In this document: in pieces, positions 1 to 6,184 of the stretch
Layout of the letters: every line of letters starts with the position of its first letter
Position numbering within the stretch: the first letter of the stretch is position 1
From: Hydrogenophilales bacterium RIFOXYD1_FULL_62_11
GTDB taxonomy: Bacteria; Pseudomonadota; Gammaproteobacteria; Burkholderiales; Thiobacillaceae
DNA: 10,515 nt
Reading direction: 5' to 3'
Assembly: GCA_001802655.1 (NCBI GenBank)
Contig: MGZO01000050.1
Coordinates: forward strand, 1-10,515
Program-made: the position numbers and the translations under genes
Notes under the pieces: generated by a model
The model's input: only the letters and a program-made list of their open reading frames with translations
Told to the model about the DNA's origin: nothing
Databases searched by the model: none

Positions 1-2
1 CC

Positions 3-677
3 TTGACCACAGACGCGGTCGAGCCTAGCGGCCAACTAACCATCACTGCGCCGGTGCTGTTTGGCCAGATGTATGTCGCGCCGGCCGTGACGCGCTTTGT
101 GCAGAAACATGACAAGGTGCGCGTCAATCTCTTGCTGCTGGATCGCGTGGCCAACCTGCTGGAGGAACATATCGACGTCGGCATACGCATCGGCCCGCTG
201 GAGGACTCGACTCTGGTTGCGCAGCCGCTGGGCAGCGTTCGCCGCATGGTCGTCGCCAGCCCGGACTATATGAGCCGCCATGACGTGCCCCAACACCCGA
301 GAGACCTGCTCAAAGCCAACTGCGTGCGTTTCTCCGGTGGCGCGGGACCGTGGTGGACGTTTCACGAAAGCGGCAAGCCGTTCACGGTGCCGGTAACCGG
401 CAATCTGGAATTCAACCATGTCGCCCCGGCGGCCGAAGCCTGCCTGGCCGGGCTGGGTTTCGGCATGTTCATCTCGTATCAGGTGGCGCATCACATTGCG
501 CAAAACCATCTGCAAGTCGTGCTGGAATCGTTCGAGCCCCCGCCGCGGCCGATCCATGTCGTCTACCCGCATGCGCGACTCCTGCCGGCCAGAACCAAAG
601 TCTTTATAGAGTGGATCAAGCAGGAGCTAAAAGACTTGCACTCTCAACCTTCTCTACAGACGTCCCATCCCCGTTAA
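3..677 (+). CDS. LysR-family transcriptional regulator, 3' part (effector-binding domain)
   Basis: This is the C-terminal 224 residues of a LysR-type transcriptional regulator, a DNA-binding protein that senses a small ligand. The visible part starts at the segment GQLTITAPVLFG, the usual beginning of the periplasmic-binding-protein-like effector domain near residue 90 of a roughly 300-residue protein. It continues through the HIDVGIRIGPLEDSTLVAQPLG region and the AGLGFGMFISYQVA region typical of the CrgA/DsdC-like subgroup. The N-terminal winged helix-turn-helix must lie before base 1, so the TTG at position 3 is an internal leucine codon and not the start. The gene ends with TAA and is convergent with the leftward operon that ends at 998. 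The family assignment is secure; the regulated genes and ligand cannot be told. Confidence 0.88.
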   Translation: MTTDAVEPSGQLTITAPVLFGQMYVAPAVTRFVQKHDKVRVNLLLLDRVANLLEEHIDVGIRIGPLEDSTLVAQPLGSVRRMVVASPDYMSRHDVPQHPRDLLKANCVRFSGGAGPWWTFHESGKPFTVPVTGNLEFNHVAPAAEACLAGLGFGMFISYQVAHHIAQNHLQVVLESFEPPPRPIHVVYPHARLLPARTKVFIEWIKQELKDLHSQPSLQTSHPR

Positions 678-997
678 CCAAATGAATTGCTCTGAATTCG
701 ATAGACACTCTTGAGTGTCCGCAATGGTCAGGAAGTGACAGTGGGCTGCTGAATTCCGACCCAACGAGGACTCAGAGAAGACGACGTGAACGTCGGGTGC
801 TCGCTCAATGGTTGCTTTAGCAGGAAACCGCGGTCTGCCTCCTGTTATTCAATAGTCGAGCCTTCGCATTTGAGGTTGGGTATTTTTAGGGTGCGCTCGT
901 CATGCAGCGACACGATTCATTTTTCGTTGTGGTATGCGGGGTGTATTGGTTCTGCATCAGGCACTCCGAGGATTTCGGTATTGCAGTCAGCCTGCGC
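678..997. other. Gene-free convergent intergenic region with two short palindromes
   Basis: These 320 bases separate two converging genes. I see no credible coding sequence: a plus-strand frame from 786 runs into the antisense of the acetyltransferase gene and encodes a cysteine- and serine-rich string without domain character. Two near-perfect palindromes stand out. GACACTC-TT-GAGTGTC lies at 704-719, just after the LysR stop, and CGACGT-GA-ACGTCG lies at 782-795. Neither is followed by a T-run, so they are not convincing intrinsic terminators; they could be protein-binding sites or simply chance. No transposon end or RNA gene was recognised. Confidence 0.45.
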
Positions 998-1006
998 TCA
1001 AGCGCA
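993..1006. repeat. Short palindrome at the operon 3' end
   Basis: TGCGCT-CA-AGCGCA forms six-base arms with a two-base centre, overlapping the stop codon of the GNAT gene. It could act as a 3' hairpin for the leftward operon. There is no downstream T-run on either strand, so an intrinsic terminator is not supported. Confidence 0.25.
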
Positions 1007-1540
1007 ATGCGTAAAGACTGGACGCGTTGTCTGCTTGGCAAGAAACTCAATTTTGAGCCCTTCGACTAGAGGTCGTCCTATCCCCGCTGCAACCGGGTAA
1101 TCCTCGATCTGCCCTGTTCTTGCATAGCCTCGTCGTTCGTAGAAGGTGATCAATTCCGGGCGTGCGGCCAGCACGGCCACTCGAACAACGATGGCCTTGA
1201 AGTGTTCAGCCGCGAATGTTTCGGCGTACTGGAGCGTGCTTTTGCCCAACCCCTGCGCTTGTAAGGCGGGTTCGGTCGCCAGCATGCCGATCCAGGCGCC
1301 AGATGCATCGCCTTGCACATGGACGCACGCGACTATGGCGCCGTCCCGGCACATCACCAGGACGGTTTGGCCTGATCGAAGCAGCACCCGTACCTGTGCG
1401 GACGATATCCTGTCGCCAGCCAACAGATGGGATTCATGCGTCCAGCCACGCATTGACGTACCCGGTCGGTAAGCCCGATTGACCAGATTGGCTATGTCGT
1501 TAGCGTCGGTTTCGGCGGCGATTCGGCAGTCGATTTGCAT
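998..1540 (-). CDS. GNAT-family N-acetyltransferase
   Basis: This 180-residue protein is a GCN5-related N-acetyltransferase, which transfers an acetyl group from acetyl-CoA to an amine. The fold signatures are visible in order: the N-terminal IAAETDANDIANLV strand-helix, motif A at about residues 86-106 with the pyrophosphate-binding loop QAQGLGK (95-100), and motif B ELITFYERRGY at 129-139. Length fits the family (140-180). The ATG at 1540 is chosen because the first beta strand follows directly. It lies inside the upstream carboxymuconolactone decarboxylase-like gene, overlapping it by 49 bases in another frame, and only a weak GGA ribosome site is visible, so translational coupling is likely. 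It is the last gene of the leftward operon. The substrate is unknown. Confidence 0.9.
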   Translation of the reverse strand: MQIDCRIAAETDANDIANLVNRAYRPGTSMRGWTHESHLLAGDRISSAQVRVLLRSGQTVLVMCRDGAIVACVHVQGDASGAWIGMLATEPALQAQGLGKSTLQYAETFAAEHFKAIVVRVAVLAARPELITFYERRGYARTGQIEDYPVAAGIGRPLVEGLKIEFLAKQTTRPVFTHCA

Positions 1541-2001
1541 GCGAGTCCATTCGCTTTGGAGGTGGTTTCGAATTCCGGCTCGCGGCGGAATCCGCTAGCC
1601 ATCCGGTTCCAGAAATTCGCCAAGGAAATCGCGAGACTCAGCTCGACGATCTCAAGATCGGAAAAATGAAACTTCAGGGCTGCGAACACGGATTCTTCAG
1701 CCCGAGTGTCAGGTAGCAGGGTCAAAGCTTCGGCCCAGGCCAGCGCTGCTTTTTCACGTGCGTCGAAAAACGGCGATTCATGCCAGACCGTCAGGCTGTC
1801 CAGTCTGCATTGCGATTCACCCTGACGCAGGGCTTCCCTGAAATGCAGATGTAGACAGTAGACGCAAGCATTCAACTGCGACACACGCGCCTCGATCAAC
1901 ACGCGAAGTGCCGGATTGAGCCCGAACTGCTTCTGCTCGCGGGTAATGTGCCGCAGCCGGGTAATGAGGTCCGGCATGTGGGAAAAATAGTCGATGCGCA
2001 T
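1492..2001 (-). CDS. AhpD-like / carboxymuconolactone decarboxylase family protein
   Basis: This 169-residue protein belongs to the AhpD-like carboxymuconolactone decarboxylase family of all-helical proteins. Many members with a CxxC pair act as thiol peroxidases or alkylhydroperoxidase-type redox proteins. The signature is clear: RVSQLNACVYCLHLH, giving Cys46, Cys49 and His53 (C-x2-C-x3-H). It is followed by AREKAALAWAEALTLL and the C-terminal LANFWNRMASGF helix. The family core ends near residue 140. The last 29 residues, rich in Thr, Ser, Lys and Pro, look unlike the family and run 49 bases into the downstream acetyltransferase. The start at 2001 lies three bases after the stop of the preceding gene, so coupling is likely. 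Peroxidase activity is inferred from the cysteines, not shown. Confidence 0.9.
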   Translation of the reverse strand: MRIDYFSHMPDLITRLRHITREQKQFGLNPALRVLIEARVSQLNACVYCLHLHFREALRQGESQCRLDSLTVWHESPFFDAREKAALAWAEALTLLPDTRAEESVFAALKFHFSDLEIVELSLAISLANFWNRMASGFRREPEFETTSKANGLACKSTAESPPKPTLTT

Positions 2002-2004
2002 GCT

Positions 2005-2289
2005 TCAAAGCGAACTTTGCTCAATCTCGTCCAGATAGAGGAATGTGGGCGTCCTGACGCCAGCCTGATGCCGGATCTCAACGAGTTCTGGCGATTCGAA
2101 AAATACACGTGCACGATCTAGGGAAACCCACTCCGAGAAATGCACGATATGGTTGGCCGCACCATCGCGGCGCAGCAATCGATAGCGTATTTCTCCCGCC
2201 TGTTTTCTGATGCCGGCAGCCTGATCAAACACGGCTTTCCAGGTTTCGTAGTCTTCGACTTCGTGAATGATGAGTACGTGATGCGTCAT
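2005..2289 (-). CDS. Antibiotic-biosynthesis-monooxygenase-like (ABM) dimeric alpha/beta-barrel protein
   Basis: This 94-residue protein looks like a small ferredoxin-like alpha/beta-barrel protein of the ABM type. The pattern is beta strand HHVLIIHEV, helix DYETWKAVFDQAAGIRKQAG, strand YRLLRRD, strand HIVHFSEW, helix SLDRARVFFESPELVEIRHQAG, then strand TFLYLDEI. Such proteins often act on quinols, aromatic ketones or haem as dimers, but many have no known reaction. I chose the ATG at 2289 over an in-frame ATG at 2343. The shorter form starts at the first strand, has GGTGAAGAG upstream, and leaves a 17-base gap to the cupin gene, whereas the longer form overlaps the cupin end. It is followed after three bases by the AhpD-like gene. 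Substrate unknown. Confidence 0.78.
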   Translation of the reverse strand: MTHHVLIIHEVEDYETWKAVFDQAAGIRKQAGEIRYRLLRRDGAANHIVHFSEWVSLDRARVFFESPELVEIRHQAGVRTPTFLYLDEIEQSSL

Positions 2290-2306
2290 GGGCTCTTCAC
2301 CTGTAA

Positions 2307-2798
2307 TCAGTAGGGTGTTCCATCTTTGTGGCTGAACGTCCACTGGCCGTCGTTGAACTGCGCGTGCAGATCGTCGTCCGGGTACGTGACTTCATCTCCC
2401 GACGTGCGGTCGCCGATTTCGAGATAGACCACGTCTTCTCCGGTCTCGTTGATCAGCGTGTGCGCGTTGCCAGTCCCTGCGCGGAAACCGGCGCACATGC
2501 CTGGCGATAATCGGGTTTTTCCCTCGTTGGTCAGCAAGCTTGGGCAACCTTGCAGGACAAACACAAACTCGTCCTGCCTCTCGTGCGCGTGTCGCAGCGA
2601 GGACACGGCATTGGGTTCCAGACGGGTGAGGTTCACACCGAAGTTCTTCAAGCCGAACAGGTCGCCGAGTGGTCGTTTGTGTCTGCCTGACAGGCGCGAG
2701 GCCAGCATGGCGGCGACAGGCTCGGGGTAAAGGGTGGGACGCGTCCGCAGCGGGGCATCCGCGGCCATGATTGCCACAGGAATGGATTTGTCTGACAT
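2307..2798 (-). CDS. Cupin-domain protein
   Basis: This 163-residue protein contains a single cupin barrel. Motif 1 reads HAHERQDEFVFVLQG, giving metal ligands His70, His72 and Glu77 and the conserved Gly84. Motif 2 reads PGMCAGFRAGTGNAHTLIN, with the fourth ligand His113 and Asn117. All four expected metal-binding side chains are present, so a bound divalent metal is likely. Cupins of this size include isomerases, dioxygenases and sugar-binding proteins, and the sequence does not decide among them. The C-terminal tail carries an acidic YPDDDLHA segment and ends QWTFSHKDGTPY. The ATG at 2798 follows a good AAGGAA ribosome-binding site. A 56-base gap to the MAPEG gene is the largest inside the cluster. 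Confidence 0.88.
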   Translation of the reverse strand: MSDKSIPVAIMAADAPLRTRPTLYPEPVAAMLASRLSGRHKRPLGDLFGLKNFGVNLTRLEPNAVSSLRHAHERQDEFVFVLQGCPSLLTNEGKTRLSPGMCAGFRAGTGNAHTLINETGEDVVYLEIGDRTSGDEVTYPDDDLHAQFNDGQWTFSHKDGTPY

Positions 2799-2854
2799 GG
2801 GGGTTCCTTTACGATTGATATGAGATTGAGGCTACGCGAATGGCAATGACGTAT

Positions 2855-3280
2855 TCACGCTCGATGCGTTACCAGTTCAAAAACGAAACTCCCCCACATT
2901 GCGAACAGCCATGCTGCGCCTAGCATCCAGGCGACGAAGCGGTGGAACACGCGGTTGTAGGTGACGTGGATCAGGCTATGAGCAGCGCGCAGTGCGACAA
3001 ATACCCACGCCGCAATGACATATCCTGCCGTGTTCATGTCGGTTGCCACCATTGCAAGGCACAGTACATAGAACAGCACGGGGAATTCGAACAGGTTGGT
3101 GAAATTATCGAGGGCCTGTGTGTTTTTCAGGATACGCGCGGTGTCGCGGGAAGATGCCAGCGATTGCGGTGCGATCCCGCGCGCGCGGCTTTCGGCTACG
3201 CGCTCATAGACGGCGCGTAGCCAGACGAGCCCAGTCAAGGCAATCATGGCAGCGCAGGGCAGCAAAATGTCGTGTGGCAT
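2855..3280 (-). CDS. MAPEG-family membrane protein
   Basis: This 141-residue integral membrane protein fits the MAPEG family (membrane-associated proteins in eicosanoid and glutathione metabolism). Hydrophobic segments lie at about residues 6-24, 65-82, 84-100 and 115-136, matching four helices. The family signature is visible as NFTNLFEFPVLFYVLCL (Asn59, Asn62, Glu65, Pro67), and the second conserved block is RAAHSLIHVTYNRVFHRF (98-115). Eukaryotic and some bacterial members conjugate glutathione to electrophiles or reduce lipid peroxides. For this protein such activity is only an inference. It starts four bases after the end of the thioesterase gene, with a GGGGAG element upstream of the ATG, so it is part of the same transcript. 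Confidence 0.9.
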   Translation of the reverse strand: MPHDILLPCAAMIALTGLVWLRAVYERVAESRARGIAPQSLASSRDTARILKNTQALDNFTNLFEFPVLFYVLCLAMVATDMNTAGYVIAAWVFVALRAAHSLIHVTYNRVFHRFVAWMLGAAWLFAMWGSFVFELVTHRA

Positions 3281-3284
3281 GTGT

Positions 3285-3770
3285 CTATCTCCCCGCCGCT
3301 TTTTCGCCGCGCAGCGTCATGATCGAACTTGTCGCCATTGCAACCAGCTTGCCGTCGTCGCGGAAGATTTCGCACGTGTAATGGCTGACGGTATTCCCGC
3401 TTTGCATGGGCTTGGCGACGGCGCGTAGAACGGACTTCCACACCGGCCGGATGAAGTTGACCTTCAGATCGATGCTGGCGAAGGATTCGCCCTCGGCTAA
3501 CTGCGTGGAATGCGCGGTTCCGATCGCGGCGTCGGCCAGCTCGCATAGCAGGCCCCCATGCACCGTGCCCTGCTGATTTCCATGAATCCCGGCGTCGGCG
3601 TCGATCTCCAGCGTTGCCCGGCCCGCGTCTATTTCAACGATACGCATTGCCAGGGTGCGTGAAATTGCGGTGGGATAACGCATATGTGTTGTTTCGCCCG
3701 GCGACAGCTTGCCTGCGATAAATCGCCGCAGCCAAGCCAGAACCGGGAGCTCTCGCGAATGATCACTCAT
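3285..3770 (-). CDS. PaaI-type hotdog-fold thioesterase
   Basis: This 161-residue protein is a hotdog-fold acyl-CoA thioesterase of the PaaI/YdiI type, hydrolysing acyl-CoA or aryl-CoA thioesters in the cytoplasm. The active-site segment is GIHGNQQGTVHGGLLCELADAA, with Asn65, His71-Gly72-Gly73 and acidic residues at 77 and 80. This is followed by the conserved SIDLKVNFIRPV strand and the central strands around SHYTCEIFRDDGKLVAMAT. Length is slightly above the usual 140-150 because of a 30-residue N-terminal helix region. The start ATG at 3770 overlaps the last eight bases of the SnoaL-like gene, a typical coupled junction, with CAGGGAA upstream. The specific thioester cannot be inferred. Confidence 0.9.
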   Translation of the reverse strand: MSDHSRELPVLAWLRRFIAGKLSPGETTHMRYPTAISRTLAMRIVEIDAGRATLEIDADAGIHGNQQGTVHGGLLCELADAAIGTAHSTQLAEGESFASIDLKVNFIRPVWKSVLRAVAKPMQSGNTVSHYTCEIFRDDGKLVAMATSSIMTLRGEKAAGR

Positions 3771-4158
3771 GGTGTTCCCTGCTTATTCCAATGGGCGAAA
3801 CGCTATAGCAGGCGACGGCCTTGAACGCCTTTCCGTTACCGTCAAGGTGAAACGTCTCGGCTACCATGCCCCGGTGCCCCGCGTAATAAATCGTCAGGCT
3901 GCCCACACCGGCGAGCACGTCGATCAGCTTGAAATGCAGGTTCGGTATTCTGGTAAGTCCTGTTTCCCAATAGAGTCGGACGGCCTCATGACCACGCAGG
4001 CAGCCGTTGGCCTCGCCGGCCAGCTCGATGATGTAGGGGGAACAGAATTCGAAGTCCCGGGTGAAATGATCGAGCACCGCGTTCAGATCGTGACGATTCC
4101 AGGCGTCGTTCCAGTCTTGCGCAAAAGCCAAAGCGGCATCCTGTGTAACAAGCGGCAT
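3763..4158 (-). CDS. SnoaL/NTF2-like fold protein
   Basis: This 131-residue protein has the NTF2-like (SnoaL) cone fold pattern. It opens with helix AALAFAQDWNDAWNRHDLNAVLDHF, continues with strand FEFCSPYI and GHEAVRLYWETGLTRIPNLHFKLIDVLAG, then beta strands SLTIYYAGHRGMVAETFHL and FKAVACYSV. Members include polyketide cyclases, isomerases and many proteins that only bind a ligand. No catalytic residue can be named with confidence. The ATG at 4158 follows GAGGAA at good distance and lies 15 bases after the DUF1127 stop. Its 3' end overlaps the thioesterase gene by eight bases. Confidence 0.85.
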   Translation of the reverse strand: MPLVTQDAALAFAQDWNDAWNRHDLNAVLDHFTRDFEFCSPYIIELAGEANGCLRGHEAVRLYWETGLTRIPNLHFKLIDVLAGVGSLTIYYAGHRGMVAETFHLDGNGKAFKAVACYSVSPIGISREHHE

Positions 4159-4173
4159 ACGTATTTCCTCAGA

Positions 4174-4413
4174 TCAGCGGTACAAACCACGCGCGGCAGC
4201 ATCGATGTTGCTGTGAGACAGGCCCAAATCGTGCAAGGCGCGATCGTCGAGCGCACGCAACTGTGCAGCCCCCCTGCGTTGCCGTAGGGTACGCATCAGC
4301 CAGCGCCACCAGACAACGAGTTGCCGCCTGCGATACCGATTCCGCAAACATTCCGCGTATGCAATGCGGGTACGGATATCGACCGCAGTTCGCTTGCTGT
4401 CCGGTGCGGCCAT
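4174..4413 (-). CDS. DUF1127 (YjiS-like) small basic protein
   Basis: This is a 79-residue, arginine-rich protein with the DUF1127 motif near its C-terminus: RRGAAQLRALDDRALHDLGL followed by SHSNIDAAARGLYR. The family is widespread in proteobacteria, small and basic. Some members are linked in the literature to RNA binding and metabolic or stress adaptation, but this one is uncharacterised. I chose the ATG at 4413 because AGGTGA sits five bases upstream; an in-frame ATG at 4428 has no ribosome-binding site. It is the first gene of the leftward cluster and lies divergent from the MocR gene. E. coli has a similar neighbourhood, yjiS beside the MocR-type gene yjiR (recalled, not checked). Confidence 0.85.
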   Translation of the reverse strand: MAAPDSKRTAVDIRTRIAYAECLRNRYRRRQLVVWWRWLMRTLRQRRGAAQLRALDDRALHDLGLSHSNIDAAARGLYR

Positions 4414-4487
4414 GGCTGTCACCTGCATGTTGCAATGCGTTCATGCTAGGTGTGGATGCCGCCGGGTACACGATCAGCTATGCTGGT

Positions 4488-4526
4488 ATCTGTGCAGTAC
4501 AGACCCGACATCTGTACATCTGTACT
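4488..4526. promoter_or_regulatory. Repeated TCTGT(AC) boxes, putative MocR operator
   Basis: The divergent promoter region between the DUF1127 and MocR genes contains an inverted repeat TCTGT-GCAGT-ACAGA at 4489-4503. It is followed by a tandem direct repeat TCTGTACA/TCTGTACT at 4511-4526. ATCTGT thus occurs at 4488, 4510 and 4518. MocR-type regulators characteristically bind direct or mixed repeats close to their own promoter, so this is the best candidate operator for both directions. No strong -10/-35 pair could be assigned with certainty. Confidence 0.6.
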
Positions 4527-4598
4527 GCTTGAATTTCAGCTCGACTGTATCGTTCGGCCTTGGCCGAGGCGTTTAGCCTGCAGGCTTACGGGGGACTC

Positions 4599-6014
4599 AT
4601 GAATTTCTACGAAGAGCTTGCCGAGCGTTTGAAAACAGGCATCCGGCAGGGTTTGTACGCGCCCGGACAGAAAGTGCCGTCGGTGCGCCGTTACTCAGCC
4701 CAGCAGCAAGCCAGCGCCTCCACCGTGGTGGCGGCGTATCGCTTGCTGGAAGCGCAGGGCTGGCTGGAGGCCAAGCCCCAGTCCGGTTATTTCGTCTGTC
4801 TTCCCGACACGCTGCCGCCTAGAGCCACCCAAACCTGCGAGGACGCCGCGCCATGCCAGGTCAGCGTATCCGGCCTGGCTGTTCGGCTTTATCAGGCTAC
4901 TCAGCGCGAAGGGCTGATTTCACTCGGCGCCGCGGTACCGCATCCTGATCTACTGCCCACGCGCGATCTGCGCGAGGCGACCAGCCGGGCCATGCGCCGG
5001 TCACCCGAGGCAAGCTGCCGGTATAGCTTCCCGCCGGGAGAGAAATCCTTGCGCTTGCAGATTGCCCGGCGCGGTGCGGAAGCCGGTTGCGCTTTCGATC
5101 CGGAAGAAATCCAGGTCACTTGCGGCACCCAGGAGTCGATCCATCTCGCGTTGCGTGCGATTACCCGCCCCGGGGATGTGGTGGCCATCGAATCGCCGGC
5201 ATTTTTCGGTACGCTGCAGGCGATCGAATCCATGGGATTGCAGGCGCTGGAAGTGCCGTGCGACGGCGATGGCATCAGCCTGGAAGCGCTGGCCATGGCG
5301 CTGGAGCGCTGGCCCGTCAAGGCCGTACTGGTGGTGGCCAATTTCAGCAACCCGAGCGGCTCGCTGATGCCCGACGCGCGCAAACGCCAGTTGGTGAAGA
5401 TGCTGGCGGAGCGGGATATTCCGCTGATCGAGGACGACATCTATGGGGATCTGGCACACGATCGCATCCGTCCTCACGCGGTCAAGGCCTACGACACAAC
5501 TGGCAATGTGCTGTATTGCGGCTCCTTCTCCAAAACGCTTGCCCCTGGTTGCCGAGTGGGTTGGCTGGTGCCCGGGCGCTGGGGGCAGGAAGTGTCGCAA
5601 CTCAAGTACGTCAGTTCGATGGCCACCGCAACCTTGCCCCAGCTTGCCCTTTCCGAGTACCTTGCCAGCGGCCGCTATGAACGTCACCTGGTGCGATTGC
5701 GCCGCACGGTCGAATCAAATCTTTTGCGCGCGCAAACCCTCATCGCCCGGCATTTTCCGCATGACACCCGGGTGAGCCGGCCGCAGGGCGGGTTCCTGCT
5801 GTGGGTGCAGATGCCGCCCGACTGCGACGCCATGGGTCTGTATCAGGCCGCCATCAACGAAGGTATCAGCATTTCGCCCGGCCCCTTGTTTTCGCCACAG
5901 GAAAAATTCCGGAATTGCTTCCGGCTTTCCGTGGCGCTGCCCTGGGATAGTCGCGTCGAGAATGCGCTGATCAGGCTTGGGGAGCTTGTGGGGCGTACCA
6001 AAGTCCAATCCTAG
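4599..6014 (+). CDS. MocR/PdxR-type transcriptional regulator (wHTH plus aminotransferase-like domain, YjiR-like)
   Basis: This 471-residue protein is a GntR-superfamily regulator of the MocR type: an N-terminal winged helix-turn-helix joined to a fold-type I aminotransferase-like domain that binds pyridoxal phosphate as a sensor. The DNA-binding part spans residues 1-70 (ELAERLKTGIRQGLYAPGQ, VPSVRRYSAQQQASASTVV, SGYFV). The linker runs to about 100, and the aminotransferase domain fills the rest. Visible PLP-site features are NPSGSLMPDARKR, IEDDIYGDL and the lysine motif GSFSKTLAPGCRVGW, with Lys312. The C-terminal RPQGGFLLWVQMP segment is also conserved. The sequence resembles E. coli YjiR over its length. 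ATG 4599 is preferred over an upstream in-frame TTG at 4560 because GGGGGA precedes it and the wHTH starts directly. It is divergent from the leftward operon and is its likely regulator. Confidence 0.93.
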   Translation: MNFYEELAERLKTGIRQGLYAPGQKVPSVRRYSAQQQASASTVVAAYRLLEAQGWLEAKPQSGYFVCLPDTLPPRATQTCEDAAPCQVSVSGLAVRLYQATQREGLISLGAAVPHPDLLPTRDLREATSRAMRRSPEASCRYSFPPGEKSLRLQIARRGAEAGCAFDPEEIQVTCGTQESIHLALRAITRPGDVVAIESPAFFGTLQAIESMGLQALEVPCDGDGISLEALAMALERWPVKAVLVVANFSNPSGSLMPDARKRQLVKMLAERDIPLIEDDIYGDLAHDRIRPHAVKAYDTTGNVLYCGSFSKTLAPGCRVGWLVPGRWGQEVSQLKYVSSMATATLPQLALSEYLASGRYERHLVRLRRTVESNLLRAQTLIARHFPHDTRVSRPQGGFLLWVQMPPDCDAMGLYQAAINEGISISPGPLFSPQEKFRNCFRLSVALPWDSRVENALIRLGELVGRTKVQS

Positions 6015-6159
6015 GGTTAATCGTCTTGCGTTTGTCGCTCGCTGGAAAGCGGGAAAATATGCGTCACCTTCCATGGTGAATCTGGGGGCTGCATGTCGGC
6101 CTGAACGGCCTGTCCGGCTGACTGCTCCATATGACAGGTGTTCGTCGTTTACCGGTCAA

Positions 6160-6184
6160 AGCGCCATTCAACGTAGAGTTAGAC
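6160..6184 (-). repeat. Truncated attC (left half only) at the array end
   Basis: Read on the minus strand, GTCTAAC (6184-6178) matches the attC R'' consensus RYYYAAC. After a five-base spacer, GTTGAAT (6172-6166) fits the L'' box. The TAA stop of the protease gene lies within the R'' box, as is common for cassettes. No matching GTTRRRY core site is present between here and the MocR stop at 6014, so the right half of the attC seems to have been lost at the junction with the chromosome. Confidence 0.55.

Noticed and set aside
3..5. TTG at position 3 as start of the LysR protein
   Set aside because: Starting here would remove the DNA-binding domain; the frame is open to the window edge, so the gene simply begins outside.
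786..1100. Plus-strand open frame of 104 codons after the LysR gene
   Set aside because: It overlaps the antisense of the acetyltransferase gene, lacks domain character and starts with GTG inside a palindrome.
4901..5687. Long antisense and alternative-frame open frames inside the MocR gene
   Set aside because: They are shadows of a GC-rich, strongly conserved coding sequence; the MocR frame shows all family motifs.
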